From assembly GCF_033547155.1 (NCBI RefSeq), contig NZ_CP137892.1, positions 4,278,001 to 4,342,000 on the forward strand: a stretch of 64,000 nucleotides of DNA, in the 5' to 3' direction. Positions 18,726 to 28,617 of the stretch are shown here, in pieces. Within the stretch, counting starts at the first letter, position 1. Each line of letters starts with the position of its first letter. A program made the position numbers and the translations under genes. The notes under the pieces were generated by a model that saw nothing but the letters and a program-made list of their open reading frames with translations, was not told where the DNA came from and searched no databases. The stretch comes from Pseudomonas benzenivorans (GTDB taxonomy: Bacteria > Pseudomonadota > Gammaproteobacteria > Pseudomonadales > Pseudomonadaceae).

Positions 18726-20677
18726 CCGGCCTGGCACGCCAGAGCGCCAAGTCGCGACGACGGCGCACGCTGAACTGGGCGCTCAGCCTCGGCCTGCTGC
18801 TGCTGCTCGGCCTGGGCGTGGAACTGCTGCTGCAGCAATATGCCCTGCGTCAGTTCGAAACCGCCCAGCAGCGCCTCACCGCTCGCGCCGGCGAGGTGCG
18901 CGCGGTGCTGCTCAGCGAGCTCAACGCCACCCTGCACCTGGCCACCGGCCTGGCCTCCTATATCGGCGCGCGCCAGGGCCAGGTGCACTCGCCCGAGTTT
19001 CAGCCCTGGCTCGATGGCCTGCTGCGCCAGGGCCGGCATATCCGCAATATCGGTCTGGCACCGGACAACCGCATCAGTTTCGTCTACCCCCTGGCCGGCA
19101 ACGAGCGCGCGCTGGGCCTCTACTACCCCGACCAGCCCCAGCAGTGGCCGGCGGTACAGCGCGTCATCGCCAGCCGCGAACCGGGACTGGACGGCCCGTT
19201 GCAGCTGGTCCAGGGAGGCAACGGACTGATCTACCGGGTGCCGGTGTTCCTCGGTAACGACAGCTATTGGGGGCTGATCAGCACGGTGATCGACTTCGAC
19301 CGCCTCTATGCGCGGATCGAGCAGGTGGCGCGCCAGCTCGACCTGGCGATCCGCCTCGAACGCCTCGACGAAGCCGGGGCGGCCAGCCTGATCAAGGGCC
19401 ATGACCCGTCCGGCGCCCCTACCGTGGCCCTGCAGGTACGCCTGGCCGGCGCCCACTGGCGGCTCGAAGCCCGCGAGGCCCAGACCCAGCCCTCGAGTCT
19501 GCTCTGGCTGCGCGTGCTCGGCTGGGGCCTGGCCCTGGCAGTGAGCGCGCTGATCGGCCTGACCCTGCACGGCCAGCACCGCCAGGCCAGCCTGCTGCTG
19601 GCCCTCAACCAGAGCCAGCGGCAGTTCCGCCGGGCCTTCGAGCAGGCCCCCCAGGGCCTGGCCCTGCTCGACGCAGAGGGTCGCCTGCTGTCCGTCAACC
19701 GCACCCTGTGCCGCCTGCTGCAACGCGAGCCGGGCAGCCTGGTCGGCCACCGTCTCGCCCAGTTCGGCGGCGCCGAGCTGGAGGTCGGGCTCAACGGGCT
19801 GCTCGCCGAGGGGGGCGAAGGACAGGCGCGCGGCCGCCAGCTGTGCCTGTTCGACGCCCAGGGCGAGCCCATCGACATCGAACTCAGCGCCGCCGCCCTG
19901 GACGACGATGCCCCCGAGCAACCCAGGTGGATCCTCCATCTGCAGGACATTCGCGAGAGCAAGCGCCTGCTGCGCCTGCAGAACGAATTCGTGTCCACCG
20001 TCAGCCATGAGCTGCGCACCCCGCTCACCGCCATTCGCGGCCCGCTGGAGCTGCTCAATGCCGGGGCCCTCGGCGAAGTCCCCGCCGCCATGCGGCAGAT
20101 GCTGCAGATTGCCGGCGACAACAGCCAGCGCCTGGCCCTGCTGATCAACGACCTGCTGGACATCGGCAAGCTCGAAGCCGGGCGCATGCTCTTCGACTGC
20201 CGGCCCCACGCCCTGCAGCCGCTGATCGAACAGGCGCTGCAGGCCAACCAGGCCTATGCCGCCGACTACGGGGTGCGGCTCAGACAGATCGGCGCCTGCC
20301 CGGACTGGGTGCGGGTCGACGAACGCCGCCTGCAACAGGTGCTGAGCAACCTGCTGGCCAACGCCGCCAAGTTTTCCCCGCAGGGGACGGACGTGGAACT
20401 CTTCACCGAGCGCCGCGGGCAGTGGCTACGCCTGCACGTGCGCGACCGCGGCCCGGGCATCGCGGCCGCCTTCCGCCCGCGGATCTTCCAGAAATTCGCC
20501 CAGGCCGACGCCTCCGACAGCCGTCAGCAGAGCGGTACCGGCCTGGGCCTGGCGATCAGCAAGGAACTGGTGGAACAGATGGGCGGGCAGATCGGTTTCG
20601 ACTCCGTGGAAGGCCAGGGTGCTATCTTTTGGCTGGAACTGCCGCGGCTCGACGCCACCGAGGGACAGCCGTCATGA
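18722..20677 (+). CDS. CHASE-domain PAS sensor histidine kinase
   Basis: 651 residues starting at the ATG that overlaps the previous stop. Order: helix (about 17-38), extracytoplasmic CHASE domain (45-250; IRNIGLAPDNRISFVYPLAGNE), helix (259-284), PAS (295-410), HisKA with His429, HATPase_c to about 645. No receiver is attached, so it needs a separate one. CHASE domains sense small extracellular ligands. Its kinase core resembles the cores before and after it so closely that a common origin by tandem duplication is likely. The open frame extends far upstream inside the previous gene, but that part is a shadow reading. Confidence 0.9.
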   Translation: MTGLARQSAKSRRRRTLNWALSLGLLLLLGLGVELLLQQYALRQFETAQQRLTARAGEVRAVLLSELNATLHLATGLASYIGARQGQVHSPEFQPWLDGLLRQGRHIRNIGLAPDNRISFVYPLAGNERALGLYYPDQPQQWPAVQRVIASREPGLDGPLQLVQGGNGLIYRVPVFLGNDSYWGLISTVIDFDRLYARIEQVARQLDLAIRLERLDEAGAASLIKGHDPSGAPTVALQVRLAGAHWRLEAREAQTQPSSLLWLRVLGWGLALAVSALIGLTLHGQHRQASLLLALNQSQRQFRRAFEQAPQGLALLDAEGRLLSVNRTLCRLLQREPGSLVGHRLAQFGGAELEVGLNGLLAEGGEGQARGRQLCLFDAQGEPIDIELSAAALDDDAPEQPRWILHLQDIRESKRLLRLQNEFVSTVSHELRTPLTAIRGPLELLNAGALGEVPAAMRQMLQIAGDNSQRLALLINDLLDIGKLEAGRMLFDCRPHALQPLIEQALQANQAYAADYGVRLRQIGACPDWVRVDERRLQQVLSNLLANAAKFSPQGTDVELFTERRGQWLRLHVRDRGPGIAAAFRPRIFQKFAQADASDSRQQSGTGLGLAISKELVEQMGGQIGFDSVEGQGAIFWLELPRLDATEGQPS

Positions 20678-20765
20678 CGCCGCCCCTGCGCCAGCCTTCG
20701 CGCTGCCAGACAGCACACGGAAGCCGGTGCCGCCCCCCGAAGCGGCACCTCGCCAAGGAACAGCC

Positions 20766-23360
20766 ATGAACACCCCCTCCCCTAGTCTGCGCGACGCCAG
20801 CCTGCAGGCCCTCTTCAGCCGGCGCAACGCCCTGGCCTGGGCGGTCCTGGCCATCGCCCTGCTGGCCAACCTGGCCAGCTGGCTGTACCTGCAGCAACGC
20901 GAGCACCTCGCCGCCCTGCGTCAGTTCGACCAGTTGGCGAGCGAGGTCAGCGAGGCGATCGGCAAGCGCATGAAGGATCACGAGCAGATCCTCCTGGGCG
21001 CCGCCGGTCTGTTCGACGCCAGCCAGCAGGTCGACCGCCGCGAGTGGCGCACCTACTACCAGCGCCTGGCGCTGGCCGCCCACTACCCCGGCATCCAGGG
21101 CGTCGGCTACGCCCAGATGCTGCAACCCGAAGAGGTGGCGCAGTACGAGACCGCGATACGCGCCGAAGGCTTCCTCAACTTCCGCCTGCACCCGCCCGGT
21201 GAGCGGCCGCTGTACAGCTCGATCCGCTTTCTCGAACCCCTGAGCGGTCGCAACCTGGCCGCCTTCGGCTACGACATGCTGTCCGAATCGACCCGCCGTG
21301 ACGCCATGCTGCTCGCCGCGCGCAGCGGCAAGACGCGCATCACCGCCCGGGTCACCCTGCTGCAGGAGACCCACGGCAAGGTCCAGGCCGGGCTGCTGAT
21401 GTACGTGCCGGTGTATCGCCCGGGCCTGCCCCTGGATAGCCCCGAGCAACGCCTGGCGGCCCTGCGCGGCATTGTCTACAGCCCCTATCGGATGGACGAC
21501 CTGATGGCCGGCATCCTCGGCCACCAGGCCCCGCAGCTGGACTTCAGCATCTACGACGGCGCCGAGCCACAGACCGAGGCCCTGCTGTTCAGCACCCGGG
21601 AGGGCGACGCTCGACGCGCCCCCGAGTTCGGCAAACAACTGCAGCTCGAACTCTACGGCCAGCGCTGGACCCTGACCTTCGCCAGCCTGCCGGCCTTCGA
21701 GGACAGCTACCACAACGCCGGCCCCCTGATGCTGCTGGGCCTCGGCGTCAGCCTGTTGCTGTTCGTGCTGGCCTCGCTGCTGACCCTGCGTCGGGAGCAG
21801 GCCGAGGCCCTGGCGCGCAAGATGACCGAGCAGATCCGCCAGAACGCCGAGGCCCTGCGCCAGAGCGAGGAGCGCCAGCGCCTGGTGCTCAAGGGCAGCA
21901 ATGACGGCTGGTGGGACATCGACCTGCAGGCCGGCAGCCTGTTCGCCTCGGCCCGCGCCTGGGAGATGCTCGGCTACCCGCCCGACGAGCGCCCGCAGCC
22001 CGCCCAGCACTGGCTGAAACTGATGCTGCCCGCCGACCTCGACGCCCTGCAGGACGGCCTGCGCCAGGCGGTGGATGCCGGCGACGAGTGGTTCAGCCGC
22101 GAAGCGAGCATGCAGCACCGCAGCGGACACCAGGTGCCGGTGCTGCTGCGCGGCTATCTCCAGAGCGATGCCCAGGGCCGGCTGCAGCGCCTGAGCGGCA
22201 CCATGCTCGACCTGAGCGAACGCAAACGCATCGAACGCCTGAAGAGCGAGTTCGTCTCCACCGTCAGCCATGAACTGCGCACCCCGCTGACCTCCATCTC
22301 CGGCGCCCTGGGCCTGGTCAATGGCGGCGCCATCGGCAAGGTGCCGGCGCCGATGGCGCAGATGCTGCAAATCGCCCAGCAGAACTGCCAGCGCCTCAGC
22401 CTGCTGATCAACGACCTGCTGGACATGGAGAAGCTGGAGGCCGGCAGGATGACCTTCGACCTGCAGAACCAGCCGCTGAAACCGCTGATCGAGGAGGCCC
22501 TGACCGCGAACCAGGCCTACGCCGAGCAGCACGGCGTGTCCTTCAGCCTCGATCAGCTCGGCGACATCTGGGTGCGAGCCGATGCCGCACGCCTGCAGCA
22601 GGTACTCGCCAACTTCCTCTCCAACGCCATCAAGTTTTCCCCGCGCGGCTCCGGCGTGCACCTGCACAGCGAGCTGCGCGGCAACCGGGTACGGGTCAGC
22701 GTCAGCGATCGCGGCCCCGGCATCCCCGAGGCGTTCCGCCCGCGCATCTTCCAGAAGTTCGCCCAGGCCGACGGCTCGGACCGCCGCACCCAGGCCGGCA
22801 CCGGCCTGGGCCTGGCGATCAGCAAGGAGCTGATCGAGCGCATGGACGGCAGCGTCGGCTTCCATTCGGTGCCCGGCGAAGGCACGACCTTCTGGTTCGA
22901 GCTGCCCCTGCTCGAGATGCAGCAGGCGACGCCTGATCAGCACACGACCGCGCCGCGTCTGCTGGTGGTGGAGGACGAGCCGAGCATCGTCCACCTGTTG
23001 CAGGCGATGCTCGGCCATGCCGGTTACCGGGTCGACAGCGTCTTCAGCGAGGCTCAGGCCCTGTCGCGTCTGGCCGAGCAGCGCTACACCGCCATGACCC
23101 TCGACCTGCGCCTGAGCGACGGCCACGGCCTGGCCCTGATCCGCGAGGTGCGCGCCAACCCGGCCACCCGCACGCTGCCGATCCTGGTGATCTCGGCCTA
23201 TTGCGACGAGGGTCGCAAGCTGCTCGACGACCGCAGCGCCATCGCCTGGCTGGACAAGCCGTTCAGCAACGCGCAGCTACTGGACACCCTGGAGCGCTGC
23301 CTGCGCGACGCGTCCAGCCCGCACAAGACCGCGGCCAACGACCATGACACCGCGCACTGA
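20766..23360 (+). CDS. CHASE-PAS hybrid sensor kinase with one receiver domain
   Basis: 864 residues from an ATG with AAGGA upstream. Order: helix (about 18-37), CHASE domain (50-300; HYPGIQGVGYAQML), helix (320-340), PAS (370-490), HisKA with His502, HATPase_c (600-715), receiver domain (730-850) with phospho-acceptor Asp780 (TLDLRLSDGHG). As a hybrid kinase it can move phosphate internally from His to Asp and then needs a histidine phosphotransfer (HPt) partner; one is present in the last gene of the cluster. It starts 88 bases after the preceding kinase, in the same direction. Confidence 0.9.
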   Translation: MNTPSPSLRDASLQALFSRRNALAWAVLAIALLANLASWLYLQQREHLAALRQFDQLASEVSEAIGKRMKDHEQILLGAAGLFDASQQVDRREWRTYYQRLALAAHYPGIQGVGYAQMLQPEEVAQYETAIRAEGFLNFRLHPPGERPLYSSIRFLEPLSGRNLAAFGYDMLSESTRRDAMLLAARSGKTRITARVTLLQETHGKVQAGLLMYVPVYRPGLPLDSPEQRLAALRGIVYSPYRMDDLMAGILGHQAPQLDFSIYDGAEPQTEALLFSTREGDARRAPEFGKQLQLELYGQRWTLTFASLPAFEDSYHNAGPLMLLGLGVSLLLFVLASLLTLRREQAEALARKMTEQIRQNAEALRQSEERQRLVLKGSNDGWWDIDLQAGSLFASARAWEMLGYPPDERPQPAQHWLKLMLPADLDALQDGLRQAVDAGDEWFSREASMQHRSGHQVPVLLRGYLQSDAQGRLQRLSGTMLDLSERKRIERLKSEFVSTVSHELRTPLTSISGALGLVNGGAIGKVPAPMAQMLQIAQQNCQRLSLLINDLLDMEKLEAGRMTFDLQNQPLKPLIEEALTANQAYAEQHGVSFSLDQLGDIWVRADAARLQQVLANFLSNAIKFSPRGSGVHLHSELRGNRVRVSVSDRGPGIPEAFRPRIFQKFAQADGSDRRTQAGTGLGLAISKELIERMDGSVGFHSVPGEGTTFWFELPLLEMQQATPDQHTTAPRLLVVEDEPSIVHLLQAMLGHAGYRVDSVFSEAQALSRLAEQRYTAMTLDLRLSDGHGLALIREVRANPATRTLPILVISAYCDEGRKLLDDRSAIAWLDKPFSNAQLLDTLERCLRDASSPHKTAANDHDTAH

Positions 23361-23426
23361 CCCCCAGCATCGCCGACCCTCGCGAGCGGCGCGCGCGATC
23401 CCCCCTGGCCCGCAGAGGAGCTGCAG

Positions 23427-26400
23427 ATGAACCCCATGCCCAACGGCGCTCCCCTGCCCAGCGACGAAGCCGCGCGGCTCGCCGAGCTGCACCAGTACGC
23501 CCTGCTCGACAGCCCGGCCGAGCAGGCCTACGACGATCTCACCCAGCTCGCCGCCCAGCTGTGCGACACCCCCATCGCCCTGATTTCCCTGGTCGACGAG
23601 CAACGGCAGTGGTTCAAGAGCCGGGTCGGCCTGGATGCCTGCGAAACGCCGCGCCAATTCGCCTTCTGCGCCCATGCCATCCTCGCCGACCGGCTCTTCG
23701 AGGTCGGCAACGCCCTGGAAGATCCGCGCTTCCACGACAACCCGCTGGTCACCGGCGCGCCGCATATCCGCTTCTACGCCGGCATGCCGCTGACCACCGG
23801 CAGCGGCCACAGGCTCGGCACCCTGTGCGTGATCGACAGCCACCCGCGCCAACTGACGGCGCAGCAACGCGACGGCCTGCAGCGCCTGGCCCGACAGGTC
23901 GTGCAGCTGTGCGAGCTGCGCCTGAGCAATCGCCGCCAAGTCGAGCAGGCCGCGCTGCAACGGGCGATCCTCAGCAGCGCCGGCAGCGCCATCCTCACCA
24001 CCGACCCGGCCGGCAGCATCATCAGCATCAACCCGGCCGCCGAGCAGCTGTTCGGCTACCGCCAGCACCAGCTGCTCGGCCAGCCGCTGGTGCCCACCCT
24101 GCTCAGCGCCGCGCAGCTGGCCGGGCATAGCGCCGGCGGCGCGTCGCCGGCGGGCGCGGACAGCGACTTGGCGGCGTTGCTGGCGAGCGCCGCGTGCGAC
24201 CCAAAGGAGCCGCTCGAGTGGACCTATCCGCGCCGGGACGGTAGCCGGCTGTCGCTGCTGCTGACGATCTCGGCGATCCACGGTCCCGTCGACCAGCTGC
24301 TCGGCTTCGTCATCATCGCCCAGGACCTCAGTCCGCTCGCGGCGGCCCAGCAGCGCCTGCGCCACATCGCTGCGCAGATACCGGGCATGGTGTTCCAGGC
24401 CCAGCTGCACAGCCAGGGCACGGTGCTGTTCCCCTATGCCAGCGCAGGCATCGAGGACATCTACGGCTTGGCTCCCGGGGATGTGCGCGCCCGCAGCACG
24501 GCGATCTTCGCCGCCATCCACCCGGACGACCGCGCAGCCGTTACCGCCTCCATCCTGCGCTCGGCCGAAGAGCTCAGCCAATGGCAGCAGCAGTACCGTG
24601 TACAGCACCCGCGCAAGGGCCTGATCTGGGTCGAAGGCAAGGCCACCCCGCAGCGCCAGGACGATGGCTCGGTGGTCTGGCACGGCGTGCTCACCGATAT
24701 CAGCGCGCGCATGCAACAGCAGGCGGAGCTGGAGCGGCAGGAGGAAATGAACCGGCGCCTGCTCGAGGCCCTGGCCGAGGGGGTGGTCGCCTGCGACGCC
24801 CAGGGCAACCTGACCCTGTTCAACGAGACCGCCCGGCAATGGCACGGCACCGACGTCGGCCAGCTGCCCCCCGAGCAATGGGGTGAATACTACGACCTGT
24901 TCGAGGCCGACGGCCTGACCCCGCTGGACAGCGCGCGGGTCCCGCTGCTGCGCGCCTTGCGCGGCGAACGGGTGCGCCAGAGCGAGATCAGCATAGTCGC
25001 CAAGGGCCAGGCGCCGCGCCTGGTCACCACCAACGCCGACCCGCTGTACGCCCCGGACGGCCGCCAGCTGGGCGCGGTCGCGGTGATGCACGACATCACC
25101 GAGCACAGGCGCATCGAGCGCCTGCAGCGCGAGTTCGTCTCCGCGGTCAGCCATGAGCTGCGCACCCCGCTGACCTCGATCGCCGGCTCCCTCGGCCTGA
25201 TCCAGGGCGGCGCCCTGGGCCAGCTGCCGGCGGAGATGCAGCAGATGCTGGAGATCGCCCACCACAACAGCCTGCGCCTGAGCCACCTGATCAACGACCT
25301 GCTGGACATGGACAAACTGGTCGCCGGCAAGATGAGCTTCGAGCTGGAGGACCTGGCGCTGCGCACCCTGCTCGACGACAGCCGGGTCAGCAACCAGGCC
25401 TACGCCGACCAGCACGGCGTGCACCTGGTACAGGGCCCGACGCCCGAAGTGCGGGTGCGCACCGATGCCATGCGGGTGCAGCAGGTGCTGGCCAACTTCC
25501 TCTCCAACGCCATCAAGTTTTCCCCCCGCGGCGCCCAGGTGCAGCTCAGTGCCGCGATGCGGGGCCAGCGGGTACGGATCAGCGTATCCGACCAGGGCCC
25601 CGGCATCGCCGAGCAGTTCCGCGCACGGATCTTCCAGAAGTTTTCCCAGGCCGACGCCACCGACAGCCGCCAGAAAGGCGGCACCGGCCTGGGCCTGGCC
25701 ATCAGCAAGGAATTGATCGAGCGGCTGGGCGGGCGCATCGGCTTCGACTCCGTCGAAGGCCAGGGCGCCACCTTCTGGTTCGAGCTGCCCACCCTGGATG
25801 CGCCCCACGCCGAGCCCGGCCCCGACGGCGAGAACGACCCGCGCCCCTGCCTGCTGGTGGTCGAGGACGACGCGGATATCGCCCAGCTGCTGGACCAGCT
25901 GCTGCGCCAGGCCGGCTACCGCGTGGTGCTCGCCGCCAGCCTGCAGCAGGCGCGGACACGCCTGACGCAGCAGCCCTTCGCCGCCCTCACCCTGGACCTG
26001 AGCCTGCCGGACGGCAACGGCCTGCAACTGATCCGCGAGCTGCGCGACGCCCCGGCCACCGCCGAGTTGCCGGTACTGGTGATCTCTGCCGCCTGCGAAG
26101 ACGGGCGGTTGAAGTTGCAGGGCGGCGTCCAGGCCATCGACTGGCTGGACAAGCCGTTCGATCCGCAGCGCCTGCTGAGCCGCATTCGCCTGGCCCTGCA
26201 GGGGCTGCCGGGGCGACCCCGGGTGCTGCACATCGAGGACGACGCCGACCTGCGCCTGGTGATCGCCGAGCAGGGCCGTGGGCTGGCCGAGTTCGTCGCC
26301 GCCGGCAGCCTCAAGGAGGCGCGCCAGCGCCTGCAACAGGGCCGCTTCGACCTGGTGCTGCTGGATCTCGGCCTGCCCGACGGCAATGGCGTGGAACTGC

Positions 26401-26579
26401 TCGAAGATCTCCACCAGCAGCATCCCGAGCTGCCGGTGGTGGTACTCTCGGCCCAGGAACTGCCTGCCGAGCAGTTCGGCCGAGTGGAGGCCGCCCTAGC
26501 CAAGTCGCGCGGCAATGCGCAACACTTCCTGCAACTGCTCGGCCGCCTACTGCCCGCCAAGGAGAACCGGCATGCCTGA
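23427..26579 (+). CDS. Cytosolic GAF-PAS hybrid kinase with two receiver domains
   Basis: 1050 residues with no membrane helix. Order: GAF (about 20-160; LLDSPAEQAYDDLTQLAA), three PAS domains (175-295, 310-430, 440-560), HisKA with His576, HATPase_c (665-790), receiver 1 (808-925, Asp857) and receiver 2 (930-1045, Asp980). A GAGGAG ribosome site precedes the ATG. It would sense an intracellular signal, unlike the three membrane kinases upstream. Tandem receivers suggest a branched or gated phosphorelay. Its last 8 bases overlap the following lone receiver gene. Confidence 0.9.
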   Translation: MNPMPNGAPLPSDEAARLAELHQYALLDSPAEQAYDDLTQLAAQLCDTPIALISLVDEQRQWFKSRVGLDACETPRQFAFCAHAILADRLFEVGNALEDPRFHDNPLVTGAPHIRFYAGMPLTTGSGHRLGTLCVIDSHPRQLTAQQRDGLQRLARQVVQLCELRLSNRRQVEQAALQRAILSSAGSAILTTDPAGSIISINPAAEQLFGYRQHQLLGQPLVPTLLSAAQLAGHSAGGASPAGADSDLAALLASAACDPKEPLEWTYPRRDGSRLSLLLTISAIHGPVDQLLGFVIIAQDLSPLAAAQQRLRHIAAQIPGMVFQAQLHSQGTVLFPYASAGIEDIYGLAPGDVRARSTAIFAAIHPDDRAAVTASILRSAEELSQWQQQYRVQHPRKGLIWVEGKATPQRQDDGSVVWHGVLTDISARMQQQAELERQEEMNRRLLEALAEGVVACDAQGNLTLFNETARQWHGTDVGQLPPEQWGEYYDLFEADGLTPLDSARVPLLRALRGERVRQSEISIVAKGQAPRLVTTNADPLYAPDGRQLGAVAVMHDITEHRRIERLQREFVSAVSHELRTPLTSIAGSLGLIQGGALGQLPAEMQQMLEIAHHNSLRLSHLINDLLDMDKLVAGKMSFELEDLALRTLLDDSRVSNQAYADQHGVHLVQGPTPEVRVRTDAMRVQQVLANFLSNAIKFSPRGAQVQLSAAMRGQRVRISVSDQGPGIAEQFRARIFQKFSQADATDSRQKGGTGLGLAISKELIERLGGRIGFDSVEGQGATFWFELPTLDAPHAEPGPDGENDPRPCLLVVEDDADIAQLLDQLLRQAGYRVVLAASLQQARTRLTQQPFAALTLDLSLPDGNGLQLIRELRDAPATAELPVLVISAACEDGRLKLQGGVQAIDWLDKPFDPQRLLSRIRLALQGLPGRPRVLHIEDDADLRLVIAEQGRGLAEFVAAGSLKEARQRLQQGRFDLVLLDLGLPDGNGVELLEDLHQQHPELPVVVLSAQELPAEQFGRVEAALAKSRGNAQHFLQLLGRLLPAKENRHA

Positions 26580-26958
26580 ACTGAACCGCATCCTGCACGT
26601 GGAAGACGACACCTCGATCCAGGCCGTGGCCAAGGTCGCCCTGGAGGCCGTCGGCGGCTTCAAGGTGCTCAGCTGCTCGTCCGGCCAGGAGGCCCTGGAC
26701 CAGGTCCAGGGCTTCGCCCCCGACTTCATCCTGCTGGACGTGATGATGCCCGGCATGGACGGCCCGCAGACCCTGGAGCGGCTGCGCACGCTGGTGGACA
26801 TCGACCTGATCCCGGTGGCCTTCATGACCGCCAAGGTGCAGCCGGCCGAGATCCAGCACTATCGCAGCCTGGGCGCCCGCGAGGTGATCATCAAGCCCTT
26901 CGACCCGATGCAGCTGGCGGCCCAGGTGCGACAGATCTGGAGCCAGGTCCATGGTTGA
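26572..26958 (+). CDS. Single-domain CheY-like response regulator
   Basis: 128 residues forming only a receiver domain: acidic pocket VEDD (10-13), phospho-acceptor Asp56 (FILLDVMMPGMDG), Thr in FMTAK and Lys in IIKPF. No output domain is attached, so it acts by binding a partner or as a phosphate shuttle or sink. It overlaps the kinase before it (8 bases) and the HPt protein after it (8 bases), implying coupled expression in fixed ratio. AAGGAG lies upstream of the chosen ATG. Confidence 0.9.
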   Translation: MPELNRILHVEDDTSIQAVAKVALEAVGGFKVLSCSSGQEALDQVQGFAPDFILLDVMMPGMDGPQTLERLRTLVDIDLIPVAFMTAKVQPAEIQHYRSLGAREVIIKPFDPMQLAAQVRQIWSQVHG

Positions 26959-28609
26959 GCGCACCGAAGCGGGCGCCGAGCTGCAGCGCCATCTGCAGCA
27001 GCTCGGCGAACAGTTTGCCGAACGCCTGAAACAGGAGCTGCCGCAGCTGGCCGACAAGGCCCAGCAGCTGCTGCTGGCCTGCACCCCGGCCGAACAGGAA
27101 CAGCACCTCAACAGCCTGCGCGACCAGCTGCACAGGCTGGCCGGCACCGCCGGCACCTTCGGCTTCGCCCGCCTCGGCGAACGCGCCCGCGAGCTGGAGC
27201 TGCAAGCCGAACAATGCCTGGCCAGCCTGCAGCAGAAGCAGCAAGGCCTGCACAGCTTCATCGACAACCTGCAACAGCTGACCAGCCAGCAGTACCAGGC
27301 CGAACCGGCGAGCAACAGCCCGCCGGCCGTGCCCAGGAACGGCCGTGCCGACCGCGAGGAGCAGTGGATCTACATCCTCGAGGACGAGGCCTGCGTCGGC
27401 GAGAACATGCGCCTGACCCTGAGCAACTTCGGCTACCACGCCGAACACTTCGCCACCATCGAGGCGCTGGACGCCGCCATCGGCCAGCGCCTGCCCGACG
27501 CCCTGATCGTCGACGTCAACCTGGAAGGCACGCAGCAGACCGGGCTGACCTACGCCGCCGCCCTGCAGCGGCGCCTCGACGCGCCCCTGCCGCTGCTGGT
27601 GATCAGCACCCAGGACGACTTCGCCACCCACCTGGAGGCGGTGCGCGTCGGCGCCACCGGCTTCTTCACCAAGCCGGTGGACATCCCCCAGCTGGAGAAC
27701 CGCCTGGAGCGCTGCTTCGCCCAGCAGCAGGGCGAGCCCTACCGGGTGCTGATCATCGACGACGACCATGAGCTGGCCAGCCGCTACAGCCTGGTGCTGC
27801 GCGCCGCCAACATGCTGGTGGAGATGAGCCAGGACCCGGCGGACATCTTCCAGCGCATGCGCGAGTTCAACCCGGAAGTGGTGCTGCTCGACGTCAACAT
27901 GCCCGGCTGCACCGGCCCCGAGCTGGCCCAGATCATCCGCTTCAACGACGACTGGCTGCGCGTGCCGATCATCTACCTGTCGGCGGAGACCGACATCGCC
28001 CGGCAGATGAACGCACTGATGATGGCCGGCGACGACTTCGTCACCAAGCCGCTGTCCGACAACGCCCTGGTCACCACTGTGTTCGCCCGCGCCCAGCGCG
28101 CCCGCCTGCTGAGCAATGCCCTGTCCCGCGACAGCCTGACCGGGCTGCTCAAGCACGCCGACATCAAGGAGCAGGTGGCCATCGAGCTGGAGCGCGCCAG
28201 GCGCAGCGGCAACCGCGCCAGCGTGGTGATGCTGGACATCGACCACTTCAAGAAGGTCAACGACAACTACGGCCACACCGCCGGCGACAACGTCATCCGC
28301 GCCCTGGCCAACCTGCTGCGCCAGCGCCTGCGGCGCATCGACAGCCTCGGCCGTTACGGCGGCGAGGAGTTTCTCGCGGTGCTTCCGGACTGCTCGACGG
28401 CGCAGGCCCAACGGATTCTCGACGAGATCCGCGAGCGCTTCGCCGGGCTGCGCTTCATCGCCGAGGGCGTTGAGTTCACCGTGACCCTCAGTGCCGGCAT
28501 CGCCTGCACCGACCTCGACAGCAGCGCCGGCGAACTGCTGGAGCGCGCCGACCGCGCGCTGTACGCGGCGAAGAACGGCGGGCGCAACCAGGTTCGCCAG
28601 GCCGAATGA
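26951..28609 (+). CDS. HPt-REC-REC-GGDEF diguanylate cyclase
   Basis: 552 residues combining a histidine phosphotransfer domain (about 25-115, His61 in LHRLAGTAG), receiver 1 (135-255, Asp188), receiver 2 (258-378, Asp314) and a GGDEF domain (390-550). The active site is intact as GGEEF at 470-474, with an RRID inhibitory site five residues before it. Within one chain it holds the HPt relay step and the final receiver controlling c-di-GMP synthesis. It is the last gene of the cluster and is followed by a perfect palindrome. The inferred route is kinase His to hybrid receiver Asp to His61 to Asp188/Asp314, then cyclase control. Confidence 0.9.
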   Translation: MVERTEAGAELQRHLQQLGEQFAERLKQELPQLADKAQQLLLACTPAEQEQHLNSLRDQLHRLAGTAGTFGFARLGERARELELQAEQCLASLQQKQQGLHSFIDNLQQLTSQQYQAEPASNSPPAVPRNGRADREEQWIYILEDEACVGENMRLTLSNFGYHAEHFATIEALDAAIGQRLPDALIVDVNLEGTQQTGLTYAAALQRRLDAPLPLLVISTQDDFATHLEAVRVGATGFFTKPVDIPQLENRLERCFAQQQGEPYRVLIIDDDHELASRYSLVLRAANMLVEMSQDPADIFQRMREFNPEVVLLDVNMPGCTGPELAQIIRFNDDWLRVPIIYLSAETDIARQMNALMMAGDDFVTKPLSDNALVTTVFARAQRARLLSNALSRDSLTGLLKHADIKEQVAIELERARRSGNRASVVMLDIDHFKKVNDNYGHTAGDNVIRALANLLRQRLRRIDSLGRYGGEEFLAVLPDCSTAQAQRILDEIRERFAGLRFIAEGVEFTVTLSAGIACTDLDSSAGELLERADRALYAAKNGGRNQVRQAE

Positions 28610-28617
28610 GCGACGCT

